Below are positions 1-8,497 of a stretch of DNA of 15,577 nucleotides, one piece after another. The notes beneath the pieces are model-generated. The model saw only the letters and a list, made by a program, of their open reading frames with translations, was not told the DNA's origin and did no database searches. The translations under genes were made by a program, and so were the position numbers. Numbering within the stretch: the stretch's first letter is position 1; the number at the start of each line of letters is the position of its first letter. Origin of the DNA: CAIOTO01 sp040389165 (lineage in GTDB: Bacteria; Pseudomonadota; Alphaproteobacteria; Paracaedibacterales; CAIOTO01); contig JAZKAK010000029.1 in the NCBI GenBank assembly GCA_040389165.1, positions 1 through 15,577 on the forward strand. Direction: 5' to 3'.

Positions 1-437
1 ATAAAAAGCGTATGTGGGTATGGATATTAAGTTAATTTATTCCGTAAAATGGTATGAGCATTAGCTTGTTGGTCTTTTTTTTCGCGATTGGCGCTCCTTC
101 ATGTAACGAGGCCGCGGCAGTGCGTTCAGTTAATGATGTTATATCCTTTGTCTCCATGGTGTATCCGAGTGACGTTGTTATTCCTGATATGATAAGCCAC
201 TTCCGTGGAATTCTTAAAAAATACATAATTTTTTATTTATACTACATAGATTAATATGAATTATATAGCATTATATATGTGCAAGTGTAAATATTTTTTT
301 TACATAAAGTACACTATTTTCTATGTTCAGAAAATTGCTCAATCAGAGAATGTTGTGCCTTTCTCAACACAGGACTCTCTCAATGTGCTTTAATAACAAT
401 CATCAGTGGATTGATATTGGGATAAATTAATGTATTA
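1..437. other. AT-rich left flank without a convincing gene
   Basis: I see no gene here that I would defend. Two short overlapping ORFs exist: plus 54-254 (66 codons) and minus 226-32 (64 codons; an internal ATG at 157 would give about 42 codons). Neither has a clear Shine-Dalgarno sequence, and neither product resembles a family I know. The minus reading frame has a plausible hydrophilic product, so it could be a remnant of a larger gene, but this is weak. From about 230 to 310 the DNA is very AT-rich, and the porin promoter follows. The porin is therefore most likely transcribed on its own. Confidence 0.4.
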
Positions 438-438
438 A
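411..438 (+). promoter_or_regulatory. Putative sigma70-type promoter of the porin gene
   Basis: TTGATA (411-416) and TATTAA (433-438) are separated by 16 bp. A transcript starting near 445 would have a leader of about 50 nt ending in the strong AGGAGG site at 483-488. The motifs are close to consensus, but AT-rich DNA produces such matches easily, so this is only a candidate. Confidence 0.4.
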
Positions 439-494
439 TGGCGAAAGTTATAGACATATGGTTTCTCATGTGTGCTAGTTTTAGGAGGTTCCCA

Positions 495-1841
495 ATGATA
501 AAAACATTAACAAAAATTCTGATGGTTGGATCTACATTTGCAACATTATCACCCGCTTTTGCCGAGGCACAGGCGCCATCATTAAAAATGTCTGGTTTTA
601 CCAGCATGGTTGGTCTTGCTGCTGATCAGACCCAAAAGCAAAATGGTAAAGGCGGCACCGACCCTTCGTTTGCAATTTCGAGTTCAGATTTTCGCCTTAC
701 CGTCGGTGGAAAATCAATAACTGATTTTGGTTATAAGTATGTTGTCAATTTCAAGACGCTTCCAGGTCAAGATCCACTTGTAAACAGGAATTATGTTGAA
801 TTTGATAGTAATGACATTGGTTCCATCCAATTCGGTGTTGTAAAAGGCATTGATGATTCAATGGTTGTTGACACCTATTCAATTCTTGGTGGTTCTGGTG
901 GAAATAAAGGATCAGTTGGTGATATATACAACTATTCCGAAGGCGTCATTATAGGAACGAACCTAATTGGCAGTACGGATACCGCAACGAAGATTAACTG
1001 GTTCTCACCAAAAGTCAGTATCGCACCAAATGCAGGTACATTACAGATAGCGCTTAGCTATACACCTAATACGTCACATAATGGTAAAGGTGCGCGTGAT
1101 AATTCTGTGGTTGGTACTGGAATCGGGTTTGGTAATGAAAAAGGCTTCATGTACCCAGGCAAAGATTATGCACCATACGGTTTAAAGAACACGGTATATG
1201 GCATTACGTATGCGAATACAATTGGTGACTACACATTGACCTTAAATGCGGTTGCTGTGAGTGAGCATTCACGTTTGGTTATGAATACTAAAGGTGGTTC
1301 ACGACAAACCTATGCTTTGAATAAAACAAATTCATATCAATTATCAGGTATGTTGAGCGTTAAACAGTGGGATTTCACAGGAAGCTGGCTTGATAACAAG
1401 AAATCACGTTTGGCTACGGCGGAGCTTTTGAATGCTTCTGGTGATACGCAAAATGTTACTATAGGTAGCGTTGCAAATACTGCACCAATTATGTACCTTA
1501 TTTCCAATCCTAATTACGCTTTAGGTAATTCTGGACAATCATGGAACGTTGGTACGCGTTATAGCTTTGGTGCTTACCAAGCGGCTCTTGGTTATTTCAG
1601 AACAGACCGAAAAACAGACGCAACACAAAAAGCAAGTATGGATACCATTACAACAACTCTTGATTTCAAAGCGTTAGAAGGTTTGAAATTCTTTGGTGAA
1701 GTGGATTATATGCGCACAAAGACAAACAAGACGCAAGTCGATGGTGCACAGAATTACTATAATACACAAAATAAGAGCCAAGTTGCTATTGGCAGCAATA
1801 CAGGCGCTGTGTTAATGGTTGGAACGAAAGTTTCTTTCTAA
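495..1841 (+). CDS. Outer-membrane porin (Gram-negative porin-like beta-barrel)
   Basis: Probable trimeric-type outer-membrane porin letting small solutes diffuse into the periplasm. I place the start at ATG 495, giving 448 residues, because AGGAGG (483-488) lies 6 nt upstream and a typical Sec signal peptide follows at once (residues 1-23, ending SPAFA, cleavage before EAQ). An ORF extension to 438 would bury that signal. The mature protein is rich in Gly, Asn, Thr, Ser and aromatic residues in alternating short segments, as in beta-barrels. It ends in KVSF, and a C-terminal Phe is the known BAM-recognition feature of outer-membrane proteins. The N-terminal stretch (SDFRLTVGGK, then FGVVKGIDDSMV) resembles alphaproteobacterial porins whose strands line the pore. 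A promoter precedes it and a hairpin terminator follows, so it is probably a single-gene, highly expressed unit. Substrate selectivity cannot be read from the sequence. Confidence 0.85.
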   Translation: MIKTLTKILMVGSTFATLSPAFAEAQAPSLKMSGFTSMVGLAADQTQKQNGKGGTDPSFAISSSDFRLTVGGKSITDFGYKYVVNFKTLPGQDPLVNRNYVEFDSNDIGSIQFGVVKGIDDSMVVDTYSILGGSGGNKGSVGDIYNYSEGVIIGTNLIGSTDTATKINWFSPKVSIAPNAGTLQIALSYTPNTSHNGKGARDNSVVGTGIGFGNEKGFMYPGKDYAPYGLKNTVYGITYANTIGDYTLTLNAVAVSEHSRLVMNTKGGSRQTYALNKTNSYQLSGMLSVKQWDFTGSWLDNKKSRLATAELLNASGDTQNVTIGSVANTAPIMYLISNPNYALGNSGQSWNVGTRYSFGAYQAALGYFRTDRKTDATQKASMDTITTTLDFKALEGLKFFGEVDYMRTKTNKTQVDGAQNYYNTQNKSQVAIGSNTGAVLMVGTKVSF

Positions 1842-1865
1842 GCACTCAAGCATATGAATGGGAAG

Positions 1866-1890
1866 GGCGGGCTTTTAGCTCGCCTTTTTT
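1866..1890 (+). terminator. Rho-independent terminator of the porin gene
   Basis: A stem of GGCGGGC (1866-1872) and GCTCGCC (1878-1884), with one G-T wobble and a 5-nt loop, is followed by six Ts (1885-1890). It lies 25 bp after the porin stop codon and separates the porin from the lipoprotein gene. Confidence 0.88.
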
Positions 1891-1895
1891 GTTTG

Positions 1896-1924
1896 TTGCG
1901 CGTTGGCTTAAAACCCTTTATAAG
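1896..1924 (+). promoter_or_regulatory. Putative promoter of the DUF3576-leuS unit
   Basis: TTGCGC (1896-1901) and TATAAG (1919-1924) have the ideal 17-bp spacing. They lie just after the porin terminator and about 35 bp before the lipoprotein start, so the position is sensible. This is a sequence match only. Confidence 0.4.
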
Positions 1925-1959
1925 AGTAGAGATAATCCCAATAATAGGAATGTAGAAAA

Positions 1960-2481
1960 ATGTCAATAAAAAAAAGTGCTCTCCTACTCAGTCTAACAAT
2001 TTTATTATCTGCGTGTAGCAGTTTCCGTGATAAAAATGCGCCAGATGAACAAGCGCCAATGGATAGTGAAGATCGTCGGAAATTTGCATTTGGTTCTGTC
2101 CTTGGTGATGAAACGTTTGTGTTTGGCGGCCCTAAGAAAAAGAACGCAGCAAATAGCACGGGTGTTTCGGTTAATGCCTATTTATGGCAAGCATCACTTG
2201 AAGCAATCAAATTTATGCCACTTGTTTCTACCGATGCTAACGGCGGTGTGATTGTAACAGATTGGTATTCCGAAACTCAGAAGAGTAATGAACGTATTAA
2301 AGTAACGATTTACATACGTGGTCTTGAGCTACGCGTTGAAGCAATTCAAGTCGTTGTTCAAAAGCAATCGCTTCGAAATGGGCAATGGGTTAATGCGGAT
2401 GAGTTAGATTCCTTGACGGCATCTAATTTAGAAAATATCATCTTAACAAGGGCACGTAATTTACGTGTGCAAAATAAGTAA
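1960..2481 (+). CDS. DUF3576-domain lipoprotein
   Basis: A 173-residue lipoprotein of the alphaproteobacterial DUF3576 family; molecular function unknown. The N-terminus has a basic start (MSIKKS), a hydrophobic core and a lipobox LLSAC with Cys19 as the predicted lipidated residue. Ser at +2 predicts outer-membrane sorting. After a polar linker come the conserved family segments: VNAYLWQASLEAIKFMPL (about 68-85), then the DANGGVIVTDWYS block (about 89-101) and RIKVTIYIRG. The ATG has AGGAA (1946-1950) 9 nt upstream. As I recall, this family is commonly encoded directly before leuS in alphaproteobacteria, and leuS follows here too, so the linkage supports both the call and the lineage. It probably acts at the cell envelope. 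The 226-bp gap to leuS holds a palindromic repeat, so co-transcription may be weakened. Confidence 0.9.
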   Translation: MSIKKSALLLSLTILLSACSSFRDKNAPDEQAPMDSEDRRKFAFGSVLGDETFVFGGPKKKNAANSTGVSVNAYLWQASLEAIKFMPLVSTDANGGVIVTDWYSETQKSNERIKVTIYIRGLELRVEAIQVVVQKQSLRNGQWVNADELDSLTASNLENIILTRARNLRVQNK

Positions 2482-2500
2482 ACGTTGAGGATATAGGCGC

Positions 2501-2634
2501 CATACTACCCGTCATTTTTATTTTCCTTCCTGTTATTCCAGCGGAGGTGGAAATCCAGGTTATTTAGATCCCCCCTCAAACTCACGGTTTTTGAAAGGGG
2601 TCTTTCTGGATTCCCGCCTATGCGAGAATGACAA
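2501..2634. repeat. Dispersed palindromic repeat, copy 1 (decayed)
   Basis: A 134-bp element homologous along its length to 15389-15519. Its arms, beginning GTTATTCC (about 2532-2558) and ending GAGAATGAC (2606-2632), were once complementary but have several mismatches. A second internal inverted pair (CCCC near 2571 and GGGG near 2597) is also shared with the other copy. It fills most of the gap between the DUF3576 gene and leuS and lacks a U-tract, so it is not an ordinary terminator. The motif GTCATTCCCGC...GCGGGAATGAC belongs to a class of small non-coding palindromes widespread in proteobacteria. GGCGC occurs on both sides (2496-2500, 2636-2640) and might be a short target duplication. 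Confidence 0.85.
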
Positions 2635-2707
2635 TGGCGCGCAGAAACGATAAAACGTTAAGAATTTGTCTATACAAAATATCAAAATAACAAAAGGTAA
2701 ACATCAC

Positions 2708-5236
2708 ATGAGTGGATATGCATTTAAGGTAATTGAATCAAAATGGCAGGCAAGCTGGGAAAAAACAAAAAGTAATGCCATTGCTGAACATAAAAATGGT
2801 TCGCCTATGTATATCCTTGAAATGCTTCCTTATCCATCAGGTCGTTTGCATATGGGGCATGTGCGTAACTATGCCATTGGTGATGCTATTGCACGTTTTA
2901 AACGCTTGCAAGGGCATGCTGTGCTACACCCAATGGGGTGGGATGCTTTTGGTTTGCCGGCTGAGAATGCCGCCATTCAAAATAACGTGCATCCGAATGC
3001 ATGGACAATTGAAAACATGGCGGAAATGCGTCGTCAATTATTAGCACTTGGTTTTTCGTATAATTGGGATCGTGAAATTGCAACGTGCATGCCAGATTAT
3101 TATGGGCATGAACAAAAACTGTTTTTGGAATTTTATGAAAAAGGACTTTTGGAGCGTAAAGATTCATGGGTGAATTGGGATCCAATTGAAAATTCAGTAT
3201 TGGCCAATGAACAAGTTATCAATGGGCGCGGTTGGCGTTCAAATGCGCTTGTGGAAAAACGTCGTCTTAACCAATGGTCTCTTAAAATTACGGATTACGC
3301 GCAAGAGTTACTTGATGATTTAAAGACACTTTCTGGTTGGCCTGAAAAAGTTGTGAAAATGCAAGAAAATTGGATTGGTCGTTCCGAAGGGGCGTTGGTT
3401 CATTTTAATGTTGCTGATCAAGATGAAGTTATTACAATCTTTACAACCCGGCCAGATACCCTATTTGGTGCATCATTTGTTGCGATTGCACCTGCGCATC
3501 CATTGGCTGAATCTTTGGCAAAGAAAAATCAAGACCTTGATGCATTTATTAAAGAATGCCAACAAATGATTGCGACAGAAGAAGCAATCAGTACGGTTGA
3601 GAAAAAGGGATGTGATACAGGGCTTCGTGTTGTTCATCCATTCGATGCGACGCGAACGGTTCCAGTGTATGTCGCTAATTTTGTGTTGATGGATTATGGT
3701 ACGGGCGCTGTATTTGGCTGTCCTGCACATGATGAACGCGATTTTGAGTTTGCGACAAAGTATAACTTGCCAATTCCACGTGTTGTTAAAGATGATGCTC
3801 TGTCAACTTTGCCATATTTAGGCGAAGGTGTGATGATGGATTCTGATTTCTTGGATGGACTTTCAACGGCGGATGCAAAAGCCATGGCCATTGAAAAACT
3901 TGAAGAATTAGGTAAGGGAGAGCGGAAAGTTACATTCCGTTTACGTGACTGGCTTGTATCGCGTCAGCGGTATTGGGGCTGCCCGATCCCGGTCATCCAT
4001 TGTGATGATTGCGGTGTTGTGCCAGTTCCTACTGCCGATTTGCCAGTTGTTCTGCCAGTAGATGTGACCTTTGATAAGCCTGGCAATCCGCTTGAGCATC
4101 ATCCAACGTGGAAACATGTGGCGTGCCCAAGTTGTGGTAAGCCTGCACGCCGTGAAACAGATACACTTGATACATTTTTTGATTCATCCTGGTATTTCTT
4201 GCGCTATTGCTCACCAAAGGGTACGGATGTTCCTTTTGATAAACAAGATGTTGCTAAATGGGCGCCTGTTGATTGGTATATTGGCGGTGTTGAACATGCA
4301 GTTCTGCATTTGCTCTATGCTCGTTTCTTCACAAAAGCATTCCGCGACTTGGGGTATGTCACGTTTAGCGAGCCATTCACTAATTTACTAACGCAAGGGA
4401 TGGTTTGTCATGAAACGTATAAAGATGATAAAGGGCAATGGCTGTATCCGGATGAAGTTATTAAAGATGATAAAGGGCAATTGATTGTAGAAGCGACGGG
4501 CGCTAAGGCTGTTCTTGGGCGTGCTGAGAAAATGAGCAAATCTAAAAAGAATTTAATTGATCCTCTTGAGATCCTTAATTCGTATGGTGCCGACGTAGCG
4601 CGTCTCTTTGTGTTGTCGGATACGCCGCCAGAACGAGATTTTGATTGGAATACCGAGGCGTTAGATGGTTGTTGGCGTTACCTGAATCGTGTGACGCGTT
4701 TGTCAGACCAAATTATGGACGCTGTAGCCGAAAATAGGGCAGGAGATGAGGCAGTAAATACAGCCTTACTGAAGAATGCGCATCAGTACCTTGCTAAATT
4801 GATTGATGCCTATGACCGTAATGCGTTTAATAAGGCGATCGCGTTTCATCGTGAACTTTGCCATGTGTTAGAAGATGCTGTTGCTACGGCTTCAAGTGCT
4901 TCCCTTAAAGAGGCATTTTCATACTATGTGCTGATGCTTGCACCAATAGCGCCACACATGGGATATGAATTGTATGAACGCTTGATGGGCGGGTCAATTG
5001 ATGATGCCGTCATGCCGATGCCAGATCCTGTGCTTTCTAAGATTAATGAAATAACGATAGCTGTTCAGGTGAATGGCAAGTTACGTGCTACATTCGTTGT
5101 TGACCCTGAAGAAACCAAGGATCAATTGCAGCAGAAAGCACTTGCTTTGCCTCAGATCCAATCGTTTTTGCTTGAGAAAACCATCCGCAATGTGATTGTG
5201 GTGCCTGGACGCCTTGTGAATGTAGTCGTTGGGTGA
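2708..5236 (+). CDS. leuS: Leucyl-tRNA synthetase
   Basis: Cytosolic class Ia synthetase charging tRNA-Leu with leucine. With the start at ATG 2708 it has 842 residues, close to the usual 850-870 for bacteria; an in-frame TTG at 2666 would add 14 residues but has no better ribosome site, while AAAGG lies 10 nt before 2708. Visible motifs: the HIGH box as HMGH (48-51) within PYPSGRLHMGHVRNYAIGD; the CP1 editing-domain threonine-rich peptide TTRPDTLFG (246-254) that deacylates mischarged tRNA; two CxxC pairs (CDDC and CPSC) of the zinc-ribbon type; the KMSKS loop intact at 608-612; then the anticodon-binding helical domain and a C-terminal domain (IAVQVNGKLRATF). All catalytic features are present, so it should be functional. 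A perfect 20-bp direct repeat (4420-4439 and 4462-4481) encodes KDDKGQ twice just before KMSKS. The gene ends 14 bp from the convergent ORF, with no clear terminator between. Confidence 0.98.
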   Translation: MSGYAFKVIESKWQASWEKTKSNAIAEHKNGSPMYILEMLPYPSGRLHMGHVRNYAIGDAIARFKRLQGHAVLHPMGWDAFGLPAENAAIQNNVHPNAWTIENMAEMRRQLLALGFSYNWDREIATCMPDYYGHEQKLFLEFYEKGLLERKDSWVNWDPIENSVLANEQVINGRGWRSNALVEKRRLNQWSLKITDYAQELLDDLKTLSGWPEKVVKMQENWIGRSEGALVHFNVADQDEVITIFTTRPDTLFGASFVAIAPAHPLAESLAKKNQDLDAFIKECQQMIATEEAISTVEKKGCDTGLRVVHPFDATRTVPVYVANFVLMDYGTGAVFGCPAHDERDFEFATKYNLPIPRVVKDDALSTLPYLGEGVMMDSDFLDGLSTADAKAMAIEKLEELGKGERKVTFRLRDWLVSRQRYWGCPIPVIHCDDCGVVPVPTADLPVVLPVDVTFDKPGNPLEHHPTWKHVACPSCGKPARRETDTLDTFFDSSWYFLRYCSPKGTDVPFDKQDVAKWAPVDWYIGGVEHAVLHLLYARFFTKAFRDLGYVTFSEPFTNLLTQGMVCHETYKDDKGQWLYPDEVIKDDKGQLIVEATGAKAVLGRAEKMSKSKKNLIDPLEILNSYGADVARLFVLSDTPPERDFDWNTEALDGCWRYLNRVTRLSDQIMDAVAENRAGDEAVNTALLKNAHQYLAKLIDAYDRNAFNKAIAFHRELCHVLEDAVATASSASLKEAFSYYVLMLAPIAPHMGYELYERLMGGSIDDAVMPMPDPVLSKINEITIAVQVNGKLRATFVVDPEETKDQLQQKALALPQIQSFLLEKTIRNVIVVPGRLVNVVVG

Positions 5237-5250
5237 GATTGTTATCAGGC

Positions 5251-8200
5251 TTACTTACTAAACAATGCTTGTTGAAAATCTGGAATGCTTTGTAATTGAA
5301 ATATAACATGATTATATTCCATCATTGATGCATCGTATGTATGACCAAAATTGTCTAAGGCTTCATAATAGCCTTTTTCATTCCAGAGTTTATCGTCTGG
5401 CGTGTTCAAAAAATAAAGCAGAAATTCATTGTAAATATCCATAGAGGGAACTTCTTTTCCTTCTATTTTTTCTTTTTTTACTTCTTGGCTTGCAGGTTCG
5501 GGGAGAAAATGATGCGATGTTTTTGCATAATTTTTGATTTCATGACGCAATTTTAGATCATCATGTAAACTTACCAGCTGTGAGAAATTCATATAGGCTT
5601 TATGAAAAAATGATGGTTTTGTGACTTCCATTTTTTTTATTTTTTCGTAGACAGGTCTTGCATGAGACATGAAATGCTCTACGTGGGAAAAGAGAATCCT
5701 CCAATCTCTTTCTGGCAGAAGAGCATACTGTTCTAGTTGGGTTTTATTGCGCACGAGCTGTGACACAAACATATAAGCAGCTGTGTAGAACTTCATGCTT
5801 TTAATTGCGTCTGTAAAGTTTATGAGTGCTTGTTCAGAGATTAATAATTGAGCAAGGCACTGATCATCTTCCGGGCTTGATGAACTGTTAGATATTTCAA
5901 CGGTATAATCTGAATGTGTTTTTTTTTGAGCAAAATGTCTAACTACATTATTTGGATGATATCCAATTCTGTGCCCATAAATATGCCTGTTAATTTTGCA
6001 GTTCTTATATGCTAAGCGGGGATAACGCGTAATTATATCAATAAACCCAGACATTAACATTCTATAATATTGAGTGTTAAGTTCACCTGCTAGTAATTCA
6101 GTAACTGGTTGAGTAGTAGAGGTAATAAGATATGGCCTGAGCCAGCTACGAGCATATTTGTATTCTTTGAGATATGTATTTTTATTGTAATCTGAATAGA
6201 TTACTAAGCCTAATTCGTCTTCTATACGACCGCAATTTAAATTGTTCTCAATTTGTCCGGCACGTAAAGAAGCGTCAGTTGCCTCTGCCTGTGCTATCTT
6301 GTCTGAATAGTCTCTTTTCTCAATACGCTCGTAGACATTTATAGAAAGAGACTCTCCTGCGCTGGAATAGTGATCAATGCTTGTCGCTGTCACAAGCCTA
6401 AAATCAGTAGAAAACATTCTCATAATAGTGTCGTATTCATCATTTTCTGCCTTACATTTAATATGTTTAAAGATATTACTTAAGATGCTATCTATTGTAT
6501 CTTGCACGTGTGGACGATCCTCAACCCTACTAATCATCTGCCTAAGCAGGGAATGCACCTGTTCTCTTCGTAATATTTGTTCTTGCATTTCTCTATGCAT
6601 TTCTTCTAAATAATCACGTGCAAGATCACATATTTCTTCTTCTAAAAGTGCATATGAAAGTGTGTTTGCGTTGCTATCGATAAAGCTAATATCTGTAAAA
6701 ACATCTTCAAAAATAAGATCTATTTCGTTTCCAATAAATCTGAATAGCTGACGTTTCTTTTTTTCTTCATATTTAGCATCCTTTGCAGAAACGTGTGTTA
6801 GTGACATGATTGGTGCAGTCGATTGCTTACCGGTTGGTATTAATGAGCTGAGAGTATCTTCCGTTTCGTCGATCTGAGCAGCGTCCTCTGTTGCCGAAGC
6901 TCTCCCTTTTTTCTTTTTGTTATGCTTTTTCTTTGTTACGTTGGCTACTGATTTTTCTGCTTCTTCATCCTTATGCATAATTTTAGCAAGCATTGCTTCT
7001 GCTTCCTTTTTTTGCATTGCTAGATATGTGGGTTCTTTCTTTAGTAATCTTTCAAGCATGCTCTTTTGCTCAGAAACAAGTGCTTGATATTCTGTTAATA
7101 TGGGGGACACGTCGGTAAATGAATGTAACAGTGAAAGGTAGATTCGCCTAAACATTGAGAACTCTTTCTTTTTGTTAACAAGTTCATCGATGACCTGCAT
7201 ACGCATGGAAATTTTAGTTTCAAAAGGCAGAGTTAGGCAAGTTAGTGCATTCGTTATGATGGTGGTAATTTCACTTTCTTGCTTTAAGCTTCCTTGCTCT
7301 TTTAATAGGCCAATTGTATCAAGTAAATTTTTGTAGCTTTTAGTAGGTTCTATTTCTGCAGTATCGTGTTTGAAAAAATAAATTATATCCTTATCGTCAT
7401 ACTTTGCAAATCCTAGACAGGGGTTAGCTCTTACATAATCTTCATAGTGATGGATGTGCATGCAATCTGAAAAATCTTTTGCTTCCTGCGAAATTTGATT
7501 TGAATAAAATTCAGCAATCAAATTTAAATATATAATTTCATGTGTGTTTTCAAGTAATAAAGACTTTATATGTGTCGAAAGTAAGACATATAAATTATCA
7601 ATATGCTTACGTTTCTGAATCTGAAATTTTTGTAAGTTTAATAATTCCAATTGTTCTTTTGCAAGTTGATATACTTCTATTTGTTTTTCTAAAAATCGTG
7701 TTAAGTCCAATATGCTTGCTGTTGCATTATTTGATAATCTTGGACGAAGAATTAATTTTTCATCGTCTGTGTAAATTCTGCTTTCAAGCAGCTCTAGCGT
7801 CCTTTGGTGTAATGCTAAACGTTTTTGGATAAGGTTTTTAACATGTACATGCGCCCTTATTTCTATCGTATTAGGATCCGGATTGTGGAGCTCCAATGCA
7901 AAATCTTCAAACGCTCTGATCATTGCTGAGCGATCTTGGGCCTTTTCTTTTGTCCTTCCAATTCTACTATCGTCGGTTGCGCTTGTTAATGAGCCCATTG
8001 CCGAGCATGATAAGTCAATGCTTTCAATTCTTGTTAATTGCTTTCGTTGTTCGGCTTCTTGTTTTTTACCAGCAATCTTTTCATTGAAACACATAAGTCT
8101 ATTCTGAATTTCAGTGAGTTTTGGCATTAATTTATCTAAAATCTGACAAGGGGCTTCAAAATTTTCAAAAAAGGGAATTCGATCCCACGAATCTGTTTCA

Positions 8201-8289
8201 AGTGCAGACTCTATTTCAATCGATAATTCGCCAATCTTAGTGATTTCTAGCATATCGTCTGATGAATACGCTATTTCTCCGTGTTGCAT
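5251..8289 (-). CDS. 3' fragment of a large secreted protein, interrupted by a mobile element
   Basis: A 1012-codon ORF of unknown function. I recognise no family. It is strongly charged and mostly helical by eye, with coiled-coil-like stretches (for example about 50-95 and 195-235). A very basic cluster KKKHNKKKKGRA at 453-464 sits in a disordered-looking Lys/Glu-rich linker (about 440-490). It has no signal peptide and no membrane segment. The frame stays open upstream of ATG 8289 for 25 codons up to the mobile element's edge, and no Shine-Dalgarno site precedes 8289. The natural reading is that this is not an independent gene but residues 439-1450 of one protein begun at 9738. If translated at all today, it would give a cytoplasmic product without its export signal. 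Its stop lies 14 bp from the leuS stop, in convergent orientation. Confidence 0.75.
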   Translation of the reverse strand: MQHGEIAYSSDDMLEITKIGELSIEIESALETDSWDRIPFFENFEAPCQILDKLMPKLTEIQNRLMCFNEKIAGKKQEAEQRKQLTRIESIDLSCSAMGSLTSATDDSRIGRTKEKAQDRSAMIRAFEDFALELHNPDPNTIEIRAHVHVKNLIQKRLALHQRTLELLESRIYTDDEKLILRPRLSNNATASILDLTRFLEKQIEVYQLAKEQLELLNLQKFQIQKRKHIDNLYVLLSTHIKSLLLENTHEIIYLNLIAEFYSNQISQEAKDFSDCMHIHHYEDYVRANPCLGFAKYDDKDIIYFFKHDTAEIEPTKSYKNLLDTIGLLKEQGSLKQESEITTIITNALTCLTLPFETKISMRMQVIDELVNKKKEFSMFRRIYLSLLHSFTDVSPILTEYQALVSEQKSMLERLLKKEPTYLAMQKKEAEAMLAKIMHKDEEAEKSVANVTKKKHNKKKKGRASATEDAAQIDETEDTLSSLIPTGKQSTAPIMSLTHVSAKDAKYEEKKKRQLFRFIGNEIDLIFEDVFTDISFIDSNANTLSYALLEEEICDLARDYLEEMHREMQEQILRREQVHSLLRQMISRVEDRPHVQDTIDSILSNIFKHIKCKAENDEYDTIMRMFSTDFRLVTATSIDHYSSAGESLSINVYERIEKRDYSDKIAQAEATDASLRAGQIENNLNCGRIEDELGLVIYSDYNKNTYLKEYKYARSWLRPYLITSTTQPVTELLAGELNTQYYRMLMSGFIDIITRYPRLAYKNCKINRHIYGHRIGYHPNNVVRHFAQKKTHSDYTVEISNSSSSPEDDQCLAQLLISEQALINFTDAIKSMKFYTAAYMFVSQLVRNKTQLEQYALLPERDWRILFSHVEHFMSHARPVYEKIKKMEVTKPSFFHKAYMNFSQLVSLHDDLKLRHEIKNYAKTSHHFLPEPASQEVKKEKIEGKEVPSMDIYNEFLLYFLNTPDDKLWNEKGYYEALDNFGHTYDASMMEYNHVIFQLQSIPDFQQALFSK

Positions 8290-8362
8290 TTTCTGCGCTA
8301 ATTGTTGATATATGAGTAGCTGTGACTCTAGTTTTGCTGGAAATTGCGATAAAGAAAATTTC

Positions 8363-8371
8363 TGTGTGGTA
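8363..8371. repeat. 9-bp target-site duplication, copy 1
   Basis: TGTGTGGTA directly abuts the outer base of one terminal inverted repeat and is identical to 8498-8506 on the other side. Perfect identity suggests a recent transposition. Confidence 0.88.
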
Positions 8372-8497
8372 CAGCAATTCCCGCTGTGCCTGGGAGCCCA
8401 ATGCCAGAGCCATTTCTAGAAAGTGATTTTAGCGAACTTTTTTCTGATAAGCCAAGTCTTTCTGAGATCTCTTATAACTTTTCAGCGGGAATTACTG
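8372..8497. mobile_element. 126-bp MITE-like element with 15-bp terminal inverted repeats
   Basis: A non-autonomous insertion. Its ends are CAGCAATTCCCGCTG (8372-8386) and CAGCGGGAATTACTG (8483-8497), inverted repeats matching at 14 of 15 positions. Each end abuts a TGTGTGGTA direct repeat (8363-8371 and 8498-8506), the expected signature of transposition with a 9-bp target duplication. No transposase is encoded, so an autonomous relative elsewhere would have moved it; 9-bp duplications occur in the IS1, IS4 and IS5 families among others, and I cannot choose between them. The element length is exactly 42 codons. One plus-strand frame is open right across it (peptide beginning AIPAVPGSPMPEPF), recalling coding-compatible palindromic elements of Rickettsia. 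Here it sits in antisense orientation to the host gene and introduces stops. Confidence 0.87.

Noticed and set aside
438..494. Upstream start for the porin
   Set aside because: It would place 19 polar residues before a classic signal peptide, while AGGAGG points clearly to ATG 495.
2501..2634. Reading the repeat before leuS as a terminator of the DUF3576 gene
   Set aside because: There is no T-run after the stem and the same structure recurs elsewhere as a dispersed repeat.
2666..2707. TTG start adding 14 residues to LeuRS
   Set aside because: No better ribosome site, and the extra residues do not resemble the LeuRS N-terminus, which begins normally at ATG 2708.
5237..5290. Terminator between convergent leuS and the large ORF
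   Set aside because: Only a weak AACAATGCTTGTT palindrome without a T-run is visible.
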